Origin: Oscillospiraceae bacterium
GTDB taxonomy: Bacteria; Bacillota; Clostridia; Oscillospirales; Ruminococcaceae
Direction of reading: 5' to 3'
Assembly: GCA_009777275.1 (NCBI GenBank)
Contig: WRME01000004.1
Span: 1 to 34,276 of the forward strand
Length of the DNA stretch: 34,276 nt
This document shows, piece by piece, positions 24,691 through 32,082 of the stretch. Within the stretch, counting starts at the first letter, position 1. Each line of letters starts with the position of its first letter. The position numbers and the translations under genes were made by a program. A model generated the notes under the pieces. That model searched no databases and had not been told where the DNA came from. It saw only the letters and a program-made list of their open reading frames with translations.

Positions 24691-25850
24691 CAAATAGAAT
24701 CATTCTCGGAAAATACGGTGAAATTGTTCTAAAAGGACTAAACAAGAGGGTTTTTGAAGAGATATTAGTAAACAATATAAAGCAGAGGCTTGTATCGCTA
24801 AAAGGTCAATACCTGAGTGATTACAGCATAAAGAGAGCGCAGTCTACCCTTTATATAGACCTCGACCCCGATGCTGATTTTGAGCAGACCGCCGCCGAAA
24901 CGGCTAAGGTTTTCGGGCTTGCGTCTGTATGCGTTGCCTATAAGGCTAAAAAGGACATGGAGCATATAAAAGAGATTGCGGCAGACTGCTTTAGAGATCA
25001 GCTGAGTATGGCAGGTTCCTTTAAGATAGCGGCAAAGCGATCGGATAAAGAATTTGCATACAACTCCCCTGAGATATGCAATATAATAGGCGGTCATATA
25101 TTAGACAAGTTCCCGCATCTTCAGGTTGATGTACACACCCCCGACATAACCGTCCATGTTGAGATACGAGATTTTGGGGCGTATATACACGGTGATGCCA
25201 TTCCTGCGGCAGGGGGTATGCCTGTCGGCTCAAGCGGCAGGGTGCTGCTCATGCTGTCGGGAGGTATAGACAGTCCCGTTGCGGGATACCTGATGGCAAA
25301 GAGGGGTCTGACACTTGAGGCGGTGCATTTTGCAAGCCCGCCCTATACGGGGCCAAAGTCGCTCGAGAAGGTCAAGAACCTCTGCAAAGCGCTCATGCCC
25401 TATACAGGTGAGATAAAACTGCACATTGTAGGATTTACAGAAATGCAGGAGGCCATAAACAAACACTGCCGAGACGATCTGTCGACCGTTATAACCCGCC
25501 GCATGATGATAAAGGCCGCCAATGCAATCGCAGCCGAGTCAGATTGTGATGCAATGGTTACGGGAGAAAGTCTTGCTCAGGTTGCCAGCCAAACCCTGCG
25601 TGCCATCAGATGCACCGACCAAGCGGCAGAGATTCCTGTGCTGCGTCCGGTTGTGGGAATGGATAAAAGAGAGATCGTTGATATAGCAAGAAGAATCGGA
25701 ACATATGAAATCTCGACACTACCCTATGAAGACTGCTGTACCGTCTTCACCCCAAAACACCCGAGGACAAAACCCGAATTAAAATATGTCCTGCAAGAAG
25801 AAAGCAAATTCGATTATGATGGAATATTAAGAAGAGGTGATTCAGTTTGA
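24687..25850 (+). CDS. thiI: tRNA 4-thiouridine synthase ThiI
   Basis: Adenylates U8 of tRNA and installs sulfur. Layout of the 387-residue protein: N-terminal ferredoxin-like domain (ILGKYGEIVLKGLNKRVFE), THUMP domain (about 60-165), PP-loop ATPase with LLMLSGGIDSPVAGYLMAKRG near 187-207, and the conserved DCC cysteines in PYEDCCTVF. The C-terminal rhodanese domain of the E. coli enzyme is absent, typical of Firmicutes, which explains the adjacent dedicated desulfurase. ATGA overlap with that gene; its own stop overlaps the TTG start of the next. Confidence 0.95.
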   Translation: MTNRIILGKYGEIVLKGLNKRVFEEILVNNIKQRLVSLKGQYLSDYSIKRAQSTLYIDLDPDADFEQTAAETAKVFGLASVCVAYKAKKDMEHIKEIAADCFRDQLSMAGSFKIAAKRSDKEFAYNSPEICNIIGGHILDKFPHLQVDVHTPDITVHVEIRDFGAYIHGDAIPAAGGMPVGSSGRVLLMLSGGIDSPVAGYLMAKRGLTLEAVHFASPPYTGPKSLEKVKNLCKALMPYTGEIKLHIVGFTEMQEAINKHCRDDLSTVITRRMMIKAANAIAAESDCDAMVTGESLAQVASQTLRAIRCTDQAAEIPVLRPVVGMDKREIVDIARRIGTYEISTLPYEDCCTVFTPKHPRTKPELKYVLQEESKFDYDGILRRGDSV

Positions 25851-27457
25851 CCAAAGATTATTTACAAACCTTTGAGCCAAAGGTTATAGATGATTTGAAG
25901 ATACTTACCGATATTTTGCAGGACAGACGTGTCAAGATAGCTACAGCCGAGAGCTGCACGGCAGGACTGCTTGCGGGACTGCTAACCGCATCTCCCGGAG
26001 CGAGCAAATATTTTGACATGGGTCTTATCTGCTATTCCAACCAATCTAAGACCGAGCTGCTGGGTGTTCCTGTGTCGGCACTGGAGGAACACGGAGCCGT
26101 TAGCGAGACGGTTGCCGCTATGATGGCCGAGGCGGTAAGGGTAAAATCCGGAGCCAATATAGGGGTAAGCATAACCGGAATCGCAGGGCCCGGAGGAGGT
26201 ACCGAGGATAAGCCGGTGGGAACGGTATATGCCGCAATCAGCATACCGTCAAAAATGTGGGTGTCCAAGATAGAACTGAGCGGGCAGGATCTCACGAGAG
26301 CGGGCATAAGACGGGAAACGGTTGCGGAGGTTGTGGGTATGCTAAAGAGCCTCTCGACAGGCAATGCCGACGACAACTTTGCCGACTATGGTGAGCAGCA
26401 AGAGAGAGAGCCTGTCAAAAAGGGCATTAAAGGCAGATTAGTGGGTATAGTAAAAACGATAATACCCTGGAAGGGCGACCGTCCTGCCGAGATAGTACCC
26501 AAATGTATATTTATAGCGGCCATTATCCTTTTTGTCTTCAGCATTGCCTATATATCAAACTATGTCCGTATCAATTACACATCGGGAGCCGCCCACGATC
26601 TGCACATCGATGATATAGAAAGAACTCAGCCTCCTGAGCTGGTAGCACAGCTTCCTGCGGGTTATCTTGAGAAGTTCGCAACATTATACAGCCAGAACAA
26701 AGACATTGCGGGATGGATAGACATTCCCGGAACGGCTATCAGGTACCCCGTTGTCAAGACGACAAACAACTCCTTTTATCTTGATAACGATTTCTTTAAA
26801 CGGCCCAACCCTTACGGAGTTCCGTTCATGGACTACAGAAACAAGGTAGGCAGACAGGGTCAGCTGAGCCAAAACACCATGCTGCACGGACACGCTGTTC
26901 GGGTCAATACCCATTTCAATCAGCTAACCAGCTATGACAGGGTTTCTTTCTATAAAGAAAATCCCATCATCACCTTTGATACCGTCTATGAGGAAATGAA
27001 GTGGGTGGTTATAGGCGCATATTTGGTTACTGTCCTAGAAAAAGACGGGCCTGTCTTTAGGTACCACGATGTTGTGGATACCACAAGCAGATGGCATTTC
27101 GATTGGTATGTCAATCAGATCAAAATGCGTTCGGTCATTACAACAAACGTCGATGTCAGGCATACCGACAAACTCTTGACGCTCTCGACCTGTGCGTATA
27201 ACTTAGGACGCAACACCGATGCCCGCTATGTAGTAGTAGCAAGGCTCCTGCGTCCGAATGAAGACCCCAGTGACAAATCTATAGGGGCAAGAGCTATCCA
27301 AAACCCCGAGCCGTGGAGACCCGATATATGGTATACACGCAACAACTCTGTTATGCCTGAGCGTTTTCGCAATACACCTGCGGTATACCCGGGTGATCCC
27401 GTCAATCCCGGAAACGACCGCCCCCCTGTTGATTTAAACCCTGATATAATACAGTAG
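25847..27457 (+). CDS. PncC (CinA C-terminal) amidase fused to class B sortase
   Basis: One continuous 536-residue frame holds two normally unrelated enzymes. Residues about 20-168 are a nicotinamide-nucleotide amidase of the CinA C-terminal/PncC family: TAESCTAGLLAGLL, GLICYSNQSKTELLGV, SITGIAGPGGGTEDKPVGTVY. A charged linker leads to one membrane segment (about 219-238, CIFIAAIILFVFSIAYISNY). Residues 270-470 form a sortase of class B type: IAGWIDIPGTAIRYPV, the His in MLHGHAV (H349), the Cys in TLSTC (C449) and the Arg in DARYVVVARL (R460). A Pro/Asn-rich tail follows. Topology fits: amidase inside, sortase outside. TTG 25847 has GAAGAGGTG eight bases upstream and overlaps the thiI stop. 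PncC would recycle NMN to nicotinate mononucleotide, feeding NadD; no sortase substrate motif is present in the window. Confidence 0.9.
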   Translation: MTKDYLQTFEPKVIDDLKILTDILQDRRVKIATAESCTAGLLAGLLTASPGASKYFDMGLICYSNQSKTELLGVPVSALEEHGAVSETVAAMMAEAVRVKSGANIGVSITGIAGPGGGTEDKPVGTVYAAISIPSKMWVSKIELSGQDLTRAGIRRETVAEVVGMLKSLSTGNADDNFADYGEQQEREPVKKGIKGRLVGIVKTIIPWKGDRPAEIVPKCIFIAAIILFVFSIAYISNYVRINYTSGAAHDLHIDDIERTQPPELVAQLPAGYLEKFATLYSQNKDIAGWIDIPGTAIRYPVVKTTNNSFYLDNDFFKRPNPYGVPFMDYRNKVGRQGQLSQNTMLHGHAVRVNTHFNQLTSYDRVSFYKENPIITFDTVYEEMKWVVIGAYLVTVLEKDGPVFRYHDVVDTTSRWHFDWYVNQIKMRSVITTNVDVRHTDKLLTLSTCAYNLGRNTDARYVVVARLLRPNEDPSDKSIGARAIQNPEPWRPDIWYTRNNSVMPERFRNTPAVYPGDPVNPGNDRPPVDLNPDIIQ

Positions 27458-27501
27458 CCCTCTCAGTCGGCGTTGCCGACAGCTCTCCCAAAGGGAGAGC
27501 C
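27457..27501 (+). repeat. Double-hairpin repeat, CTCTCCCAAAGGGAGAG family
   Basis: GTCGGC/GCCGAC hairpin followed by GCTCTCCC AAA GGGAGAGC. The reverse complement, with three extra bases in the first loop, occurs at 31545-31595. It begins at the last base of the PncC-sortase stop codon and fills the first half of the 82-nt gap before the RING gene. The second hairpin could stall polymerase but lacks a T-run. Confidence 0.75.
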
Positions 27502-27539
27502 ACGATGGTGATGATATAAATAAATGGAGTGATTTATAT

Positions 27540-28448
27540 ATGAATAAGTTTGCCGGACACGCCTGTCCGGTCTGTGAAAAGGAGTTCGGTCAAGACAGCT
27601 TTAATATAGCGGTCTGCCCCGAATGTGGTACGCCCCATCACCGCAAATGCTATCAAAAGACAGGCAGTTGTTTTTACGCAGATAAACATGAAGAAGGTTT
27701 TGTGTCGGATATTTATGCCAAAGAGACCGAACCTACCCGCAAAGCCCATGACCGCTGCCCCGAATGTGGTAACGAGAGTTTTCGTACACGCAGCGGATCC
27801 TGTGCCGTCTGCGGAATCAACATGGCTCAGGAGAATCGTGAATCCCGTCCTCTCGATGCACTTGGCGGGGTTGAGATTGGTGAGCTGAAGATATTTGTTG
27901 ACAAAAATCAACCCTATTATATGTCTAATTTTTTAGATATAGAGAAAAACAAAATGACCAAATTCAACATTGCGGCATTTATGTTTACCCATTCCTATTT
28001 TTTCTATCGCAAGATGTACGGGTTGGGGGCATTGCTGTTTGTGTTTATGATAATAATAACATCACCATCGCTCCTTATATTCGCTATACGAAACGACTAT
28101 ATTCTCGATCATAATATCATAGAAAGCATAATGTCCTTTATAACCGCAACGTCATTTACAATATCATCTTCGGTACCCCTTATAGGAGGGCTTGAAATAT
28201 CGTATATCTCGATAATTCATTATATAGTCATGTTCTTGACCGGAAAATATGCCAACCGAATCTATTTTAACAAATGCGTAAGTTCGGTTAAATTCATAAA
28301 ATCCACAAGCGGCAAGAATGAGTACAAGCAGATTTTAGCGCAAAAAGGCTCGGTCAACTATATTGCGGCAGTCATTTCTACCGTTCTGGCCTTTATCATT
28401 CCGATAATGGCAATGTCATACGGATTCGGGATAAAATTGTTAGCGTAG
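27540..28448 (+). CDS. Prokaryotic RING-finger / DUF2628-like membrane protein
   Basis: A 302-residue protein of unknown function. Residues 9-44 form a treble-clef zinc domain resembling prokaryotic RING family 1: CPVC, then CPECGTPHHRKCYQKTGSC. A second zinc ribbon (CPECGN...CAVCG, about 75-95) follows. The C-terminal half is a membrane domain of about three or four segments, opening FNIAAFMFTHSYFFYRKMYG, like DUF2628 proteins. Bacterial RING-like domains have been proposed to act with ubiquitin-like systems or as protein-binding modules; nothing here identifies a partner. ATG 27540 follows AATGGAG. It precedes galU in the same orientation, perhaps co-transcribed. Confidence 0.78.
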   Translation: MNKFAGHACPVCEKEFGQDSFNIAVCPECGTPHHRKCYQKTGSCFYADKHEEGFVSDIYAKETEPTRKAHDRCPECGNESFRTRSGSCAVCGINMAQENRESRPLDALGGVEIGELKIFVDKNQPYYMSNFLDIEKNKMTKFNIAAFMFTHSYFFYRKMYGLGALLFVFMIIITSPSLLIFAIRNDYILDHNIIESIMSFITATSFTISSSVPLIGGLEISYISIIHYIVMFLTGKYANRIYFNKCVSSVKFIKSTSGKNEYKQILAQKGSVNYIAAVISTVLAFIIPIMAMSYGFGIKLLA

Positions 28449-28478
28449 ATTATTATACAGAAAGGAATGTTATATAAA

Positions 28479-29345
28479 ATGATCAAAAAGGCTGTTATAC
28501 CCGCTGCGGGGCTTGGGACAAGGGTTCTGCCCGCAACAAAATCCACCCCCAAGGAGATGCTCCCCATTGTTGACAAACCCGCTATACAATATATTGTCGA
28601 GGAGGCCGCCGCAAGCGGAATCACCGATATACTTATCATAATCAGCCGTGGTAAAACCACGGTGGAGGATCATTTCGACCGCTCTCCCGAACTTGAGGAG
28701 AGACTGCTGAGCGGCGGCAAGACAAAGGTGTATGACGAGATCACCGCTATCTCAAATCTTGCCAACATAACCTATGTTCGTCAGCATACACCTCTAGGAC
28801 TGGGTCATGCCGTGCTGTGCGCCAAGAGCTTTATAGGCAGCGAGCCCTTTGCGGTGTTGTACGGCGATGATGTTATCATCGGCAAGAACCCCGTCTGCAA
28901 ACAGCTGATGGATGCCTATGATAAATACGGACTGGCCTCTGTCGGTATAAAAGAGGTTTCGCCCGAGGATATAGTAAAATACTCATCCATGCAGGTAGAG
29001 AGGATAAAGGACAATCACTATAAGATAACAGATATGATAGAAAAACCGTCGCCCGATAAAATTATGTCGCTCTTCTCGATATTGGGAAGATGCGTTCTAC
29101 CCCCTGAGATATTCGGCATACTTGAGACACTGCCACCCGGAGCAGGCGGAGAGATTCAGCTGACCGATGCTATGAAAAAGCTTGCCGTCAGAGACGGCAT
29201 GACGGGCGTGGATTTTATAGGAAAGAGATATGATATGGGCAGCAAACTCGGTATACTCCAGGCTATCGTGGAGGTTGGCCTTGACCATAACGAGATCGGC
29301 CGAGAGTTTAGGGATTATCTCAAGCAGATAGCGGTAGGGTTATGA
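28479..29345 (+). CDS. galU: UTP-glucose-1-phosphate uridylyltransferase
   Basis: Makes UDP-glucose for cell-surface glycans and glycolipids. The 288-residue protein starts IKKAVIPAAGLGTRVLPATK with the nucleotidyltransferase G-x-G-x-R loop, then PKEMLPIVDKPAIQYIVEEA, PLGLGHAVLCAK, VLYGDDVI and GGEIQLTDAM, all standard GalU. ATG 28479 is preferred to 28467, because the latter overlaps the AAAGGAA ribosome binding site. The stop overlaps the ATG of the U32 gene (ATGA). Confidence 0.95.
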   Translation: MIKKAVIPAAGLGTRVLPATKSTPKEMLPIVDKPAIQYIVEEAAASGITDILIIISRGKTTVEDHFDRSPELEERLLSGGKTKVYDEITAISNLANITYVRQHTPLGLGHAVLCAKSFIGSEPFAVLYGDDVIIGKNPVCKQLMDAYDKYGLASVGIKEVSPEDIVKYSSMQVERIKDNHYKITDMIEKPSPDKIMSLFSILGRCVLPPEIFGILETLPPGAGGEIQLTDAMKKLAVRDGMTGVDFIGKRYDMGSKLGILQAIVEVGLDHNEIGREFRDYLKQIAVGL

Positions 29346-30547
29346 TCGAGCTGCTATCTCCTGCCGGAGACCTTGAGTGTCTTGAGGCGGCGGTTCGATT
29401 CGGGGCCGATGCCGTTTATACCGGAGCCGATATGTTCAGCATGAGAGCCGCTACAGGGTTTGATGCCGAGGGTCTTGCCAAGGCCGTTAGCTATGCGCAT
29501 GACAAGGGCGTCAGGCTCTATCTTGTCTGCAACACACTCCCCCGAAATGATGATATAGACAATCTCGCAGACTTTGCGGCGATGGCCGCAATGGCAGGGG
29601 TCGATGCCATGATCGTCTCTGATTTAGGCGTGATGAGCATACTAAAAAAAACCGTACCCGGAGTGGAGATACATATATCAACCCAGGCGGGTATAGTTAA
29701 TTATGCGGCCGCATCCGAGCTATACAGGCTTGGGGCAAAGCGGGTCATACTTGCCCGAGAGCTATCGCTTGACGAGATAGCGGTTATACGCAGAAACACA
29801 CCGCCCGAATTGGAGCTTGAGGCATTTGTCCACGGCTCTATGTGCGTGTCTTTTTCGGGACGCTGTCTTCTCTCAAATTATCTCACGGGTAGGGACGCTA
29901 ACCGAGGTCAATGCGCTCAGCCATGCCGATGGAGCTATAACATCACCGAGATCGGCAGACCGGGGGAGACATATACCGCACAGGAAGACGAGGACGGAAC
30001 ATATATCCTAAACGCAAAGGATCTCTCTATGCTTGAGCATATCGACCGACTTGCCGAGGCAGGTGTTACCGGATTCAAGATAGAGGGCAGGGCAAAATCG
30101 TCATACTATGTTTCGGTCATAACAAACGCATACAGAGCAGCCATCGACAGTGTCGGCAGGGGCGACATTCCGCAATGGGTCAAGGATGAAGTCGGCAAGG
30201 TGAGCCACAGGCAGTACGGCACGGGTTTTTACTTTGGCAGGGACGGTGCCGAACAGTTTCACGAAAACGCAGGATACATCCGTGATTGGGATGTTGTTGC
30301 GATTGTAGAATACAGCCATGACGGCTATCTAAAATGCAGTCAGCGGAACAAGTTTGAGCTGGGGGAGAGTGTCGAGGTCTTGGAGCCGGGCAAGGAGCCA
30401 TGGATGCTCGAGGTAACCGAGCTGCTCGATAACAGCCGCAGTCCCGTCCAATCGGTACCCCACTCTAAGATGGATTTCTATATAAAATGCGATAAAACCG
30501 TCCCAACCGGAACGATATTACGAAAAAAAAGGAGCATGCCCATATGA
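29342..30547 (+). CDS. U32 peptidase-family protein (RlhA/TrhP-like)
   Basis: Member of the U32 family, once called peptidases; characterised bacterial members (RlhA, TrhP) hydroxylate cytidine in 23S rRNA or uridine-34 of tRNA, using prephenate-derived chemistry. The 401-residue protein opens IELLSPAGDLECLEAAVRFG, has STQAGIVNYAAA, and carries the family signature around VHGSMCVSFSGRC and GQCAQPCRW, whose cysteines probably bind an iron-sulfur cluster, followed by LNAKDLSMLEHI and FKIEGRAKSSYYV. Closest in layout to TrhP-type proteins, so tRNA wobble hydroxylation is the best guess. Overlaps galU and the following lipoprotein gene, each by 4 nt. Confidence 0.88.
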   Translation: MIELLSPAGDLECLEAAVRFGADAVYTGADMFSMRAATGFDAEGLAKAVSYAHDKGVRLYLVCNTLPRNDDIDNLADFAAMAAMAGVDAMIVSDLGVMSILKKTVPGVEIHISTQAGIVNYAAASELYRLGAKRVILARELSLDEIAVIRRNTPPELELEAFVHGSMCVSFSGRCLLSNYLTGRDANRGQCAQPCRWSYNITEIGRPGETYTAQEDEDGTYILNAKDLSMLEHIDRLAEAGVTGFKIEGRAKSSYYVSVITNAYRAAIDSVGRGDIPQWVKDEVGKVSHRQYGTGFYFGRDGAEQFHENAGYIRDWDVVAIVEYSHDGYLKCSQRNKFELGESVEVLEPGKEPWMLEVTELLDNSRSPVQSVPHSKMDFYIKCDKTVPTGTILRKKRSMPI

Positions 30548-30912
30548 AAAAGATATTTGCAATTATAGCCATATTCGTCCTGATACTGTCGGGATGCGGG
30601 TCAAGCAAACCGACAGAGGGGGAGAAGGAGTTTAGAGTAGAGGTTGTCTATGAGGGTGACACAACCCTGCATGAGCTAAAGACCTCACAAGACTATCTCG
30701 GAGACGCATTGCTGGAGCTTGGGTTGGCCGAGGGTGAGCAGGATCCGATATTCGGGCTTGACATAAAAAAAATAGACGGAATCAGGGCTGATTACGATCT
30801 CGACAAGGCGTATTGGGCGTTTTATGTAGACGGCGATTATGCCATGTCGGGAGTGAGCGCCACCCCTGTAGAGGATGGAAAAACATATGCGTTTATATAT
30901 ACCGAGGCCTAA
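30544..30912 (+). CDS. DUF4430-like lipoprotein
   Basis: A 122-residue exported lipoprotein. It has a basic start, a hydrophobic signal and a lipobox LSGC at about 16-19, so the mature protein would be anchored on the outer face of the membrane. The mature part, with YLGDALLELGL, GIRADYDLDKAYWAFYVDGDYA and DGKTYAFIYTE, matches the DUF4430/transcobalamin-like beta-grasp domain. Such domains occur beside ECF transporter components, as here. AAAAGGAGC gives a good ribosome binding site. The binding ligand is not shown by the sequence. Confidence 0.82.
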   Translation: MKKIFAIIAIFVLILSGCGSSKPTEGEKEFRVEVVYEGDTTLHELKTSQDYLGDALLELGLAEGEQDPIFGLDIKKIDGIRADYDLDKAYWAFYVDGDYAMSGVSATPVEDGKTYAFIYTEA

Positions 30913-31420
30913 GATAACAATACTCGAAACGGCCGAGTTTGCCATGTTAGGCTCATTGATGTTCTTAACAAAGTTTCTCATGCAGAATATACCGAATATT
31001 CATCTATTGGGATTGTTTATCGCCGTTGCCGCCGTATTGTATCGCACAAAAGCGCTGATCCCGCTATACATCTATGTCACGCTCGATGGGATAGTACATG
31101 GATTTGCGTTGTGGTGGGTTCCCTATCTGTATATATGGCTGCCATTGTGGGGAATGATTCTGTTAGCGGAAAAGCTGAAGATACCCACAAAAATAAAACC
31201 CGCAGTATATATGTGCATCTGCGGGATTCACGGGTTATCCTTCGGTCTGCTCTACGCACCATTTCAGGCGCTGGTTTACGGGCTCAGTCTCAATCAAACC
31301 ATAGCATGGGTCATAGCGGGACTGCCCTTCGACATAACCCACGCCATCAGCAATTTCATAGCAGCATCGCTGACCCTGCCGATATGTCGGACAGTGAGCA
31401 ATGTAACAAAGAACAATTAA
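30887..31420 (+). CDS. ECF transporter S component-like membrane protein
   Basis: A 177-residue protein with about six hydrophobic segments, the size and style of energy-coupling-factor substrate-binding (S) subunits. Features include EFAMLGSLMFLTKFLMQ in the first segment, LIPLYIYVTLDGIVHGF and FDITHAISNFIAASLTLPIC at the end. S components capture a vitamin or cofactor and use a shared EcfA-EcfT module encoded elsewhere. The start at 30887 (ATG after GAGGATGG) overlaps the DUF4430 gene by 26 nt; 30875 is the alternative. The pairing with an extracellular beta-grasp lipoprotein suggests joint uptake of one ligand, possibly a corrinoid. Confidence 0.72.
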   Translation: MRLYIPRPKITILETAEFAMLGSLMFLTKFLMQNIPNIHLLGLFIAVAAVLYRTKALIPLYIYVTLDGIVHGFALWWVPYLYIWLPLWGMILLAEKLKIPTKIKPAVYMCICGIHGLSFGLLYAPFQALVYGLSLNQTIAWVIAGLPFDITHAISNFIAASLTLPICRTVSNVTKNN

Positions 31421-31463
31421 CAATTATATCAATGCAGAATTAAGAATGCAGAATGCAGAATGT

Positions 31464-31595
31464 CGCCCTCTCCGTCATGCTAACGCATGACACCTCTCCC
31501 AAAGGGAGAGGCAAGGTGACACACGGAGTTTGTATAGGACACTCTTGGCTCTCCCTTTGGGAGAGCTGTCGGCGGCAACGCCGACTGAGAGGGCG
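31464..31595. repeat. Palindromic composite of two double-hairpin repeats
   Basis: Two half-elements face each other, bounded by perfect 9-bp inverted ends CGCCCTCTC (31464-31472) and GAGAGGGCG (31587-31595). Left half: GTCATGC/GCATGAC hairpin, then CCTCTCCC AAA GGGAGAGG. Right half, read on the minus strand: GTCGGC/GCCGAC hairpin, then GCTCTCCC AAA GGGAGAGC. The halves and the copy at 27457 differ in stem sequence but keep pairing. It lies at the convergent junction between the ECF gene (+) and the dockerin gene (-), and overlaps the end of the latter. A short tandem AGAATGC tract lies just before it (31443-31461). Confidence 0.8.
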
Positions 31596-32082
31596 TTTCG
31601 GAGAGGGCGTTCCTCAATATCACATCCCTAATCGTCAGCATATCGAATATATTTATCACGCCATCGCTGTTGGCGTCGGCGGCCCAAAGGGCGAGTTGAT
31701 CGGTTAGACGGGCCGTTCCGAGGATGTGGTCTCTGATTACGATAATGTCTGCGACATTGATTCTTCCGTTGTGATCGGCATCACCCTTTTCGGGCGGATT
31801 ACGCTCCAATCGGCTGATGGCGAGTTCTAACGAATAGATCGCATTGTCCACCTCATGCGGATATACAAAATCATAGAGCAGGACCAGTTTTGCTTCAAAG
31901 AGTGTGTTTCTGTATACATACACAGAAACGGCGGTGTATCGGCTCAGCTCTTCTTCGGTATAATAGGATTCTGCCCATGTCACCAGATCTTGCAGAGCGG
32001 TCTTGTCTACTGCGGCAGACTGCATACTAAATGCAAATACCGCAAACAAAGCAACACCTATGTATCCCGCAAGAGATTTCAT
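31480..32082 (-). CDS. Secreted FIVAR-dockerin protein with repeat-derived tail
   Basis: A 200-residue exported protein. Residues 1-24 are a signal peptide (GVALFAVFAFSMQSAA). Residues about 27-93 match the FIVAR pattern (ALQDLVTWAESYYTEEELSR ... HEVDNAIYSLELAISRL), a small helical module of surface proteins. Residues 100-157 form a type I-like dockerin with two calcium-binding loops, DADHNGRINVAD and DANSDGVINIFD, each followed by an IRD helix; dockerins bind cohesins in cellulosome-like assemblies. The last 40 residues are translated from the repeat at 31464-31595. No enzyme domain is present, so it may be an adaptor or decoy. It overlaps the upstream endonuclease-like gene by 4 nt. Confidence 0.8.
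   Translation of the reverse strand: MKSLAGYIGVALFAVFAFSMQSAAVDKTALQDLVTWAESYYTEEELSRYTAVSVYVYRNTLFEAKLVLLYDFVYPHEVDNAIYSLELAISRLERNPPEKGDADHNGRINVADIIVIRDHILGTARLTDQLALWAADANSDGVINIFDMLTIRDVILRNALSETPSQSALPPTALPKGEPRVSYTNSVCHLASPFGRGVMR

Noticed and set aside
31453-31707. 84-aa + strand ORF over the double-hairpin element
   Set aside because: It is read from the repeat and the antisense of the dockerin gene; no support as a gene.
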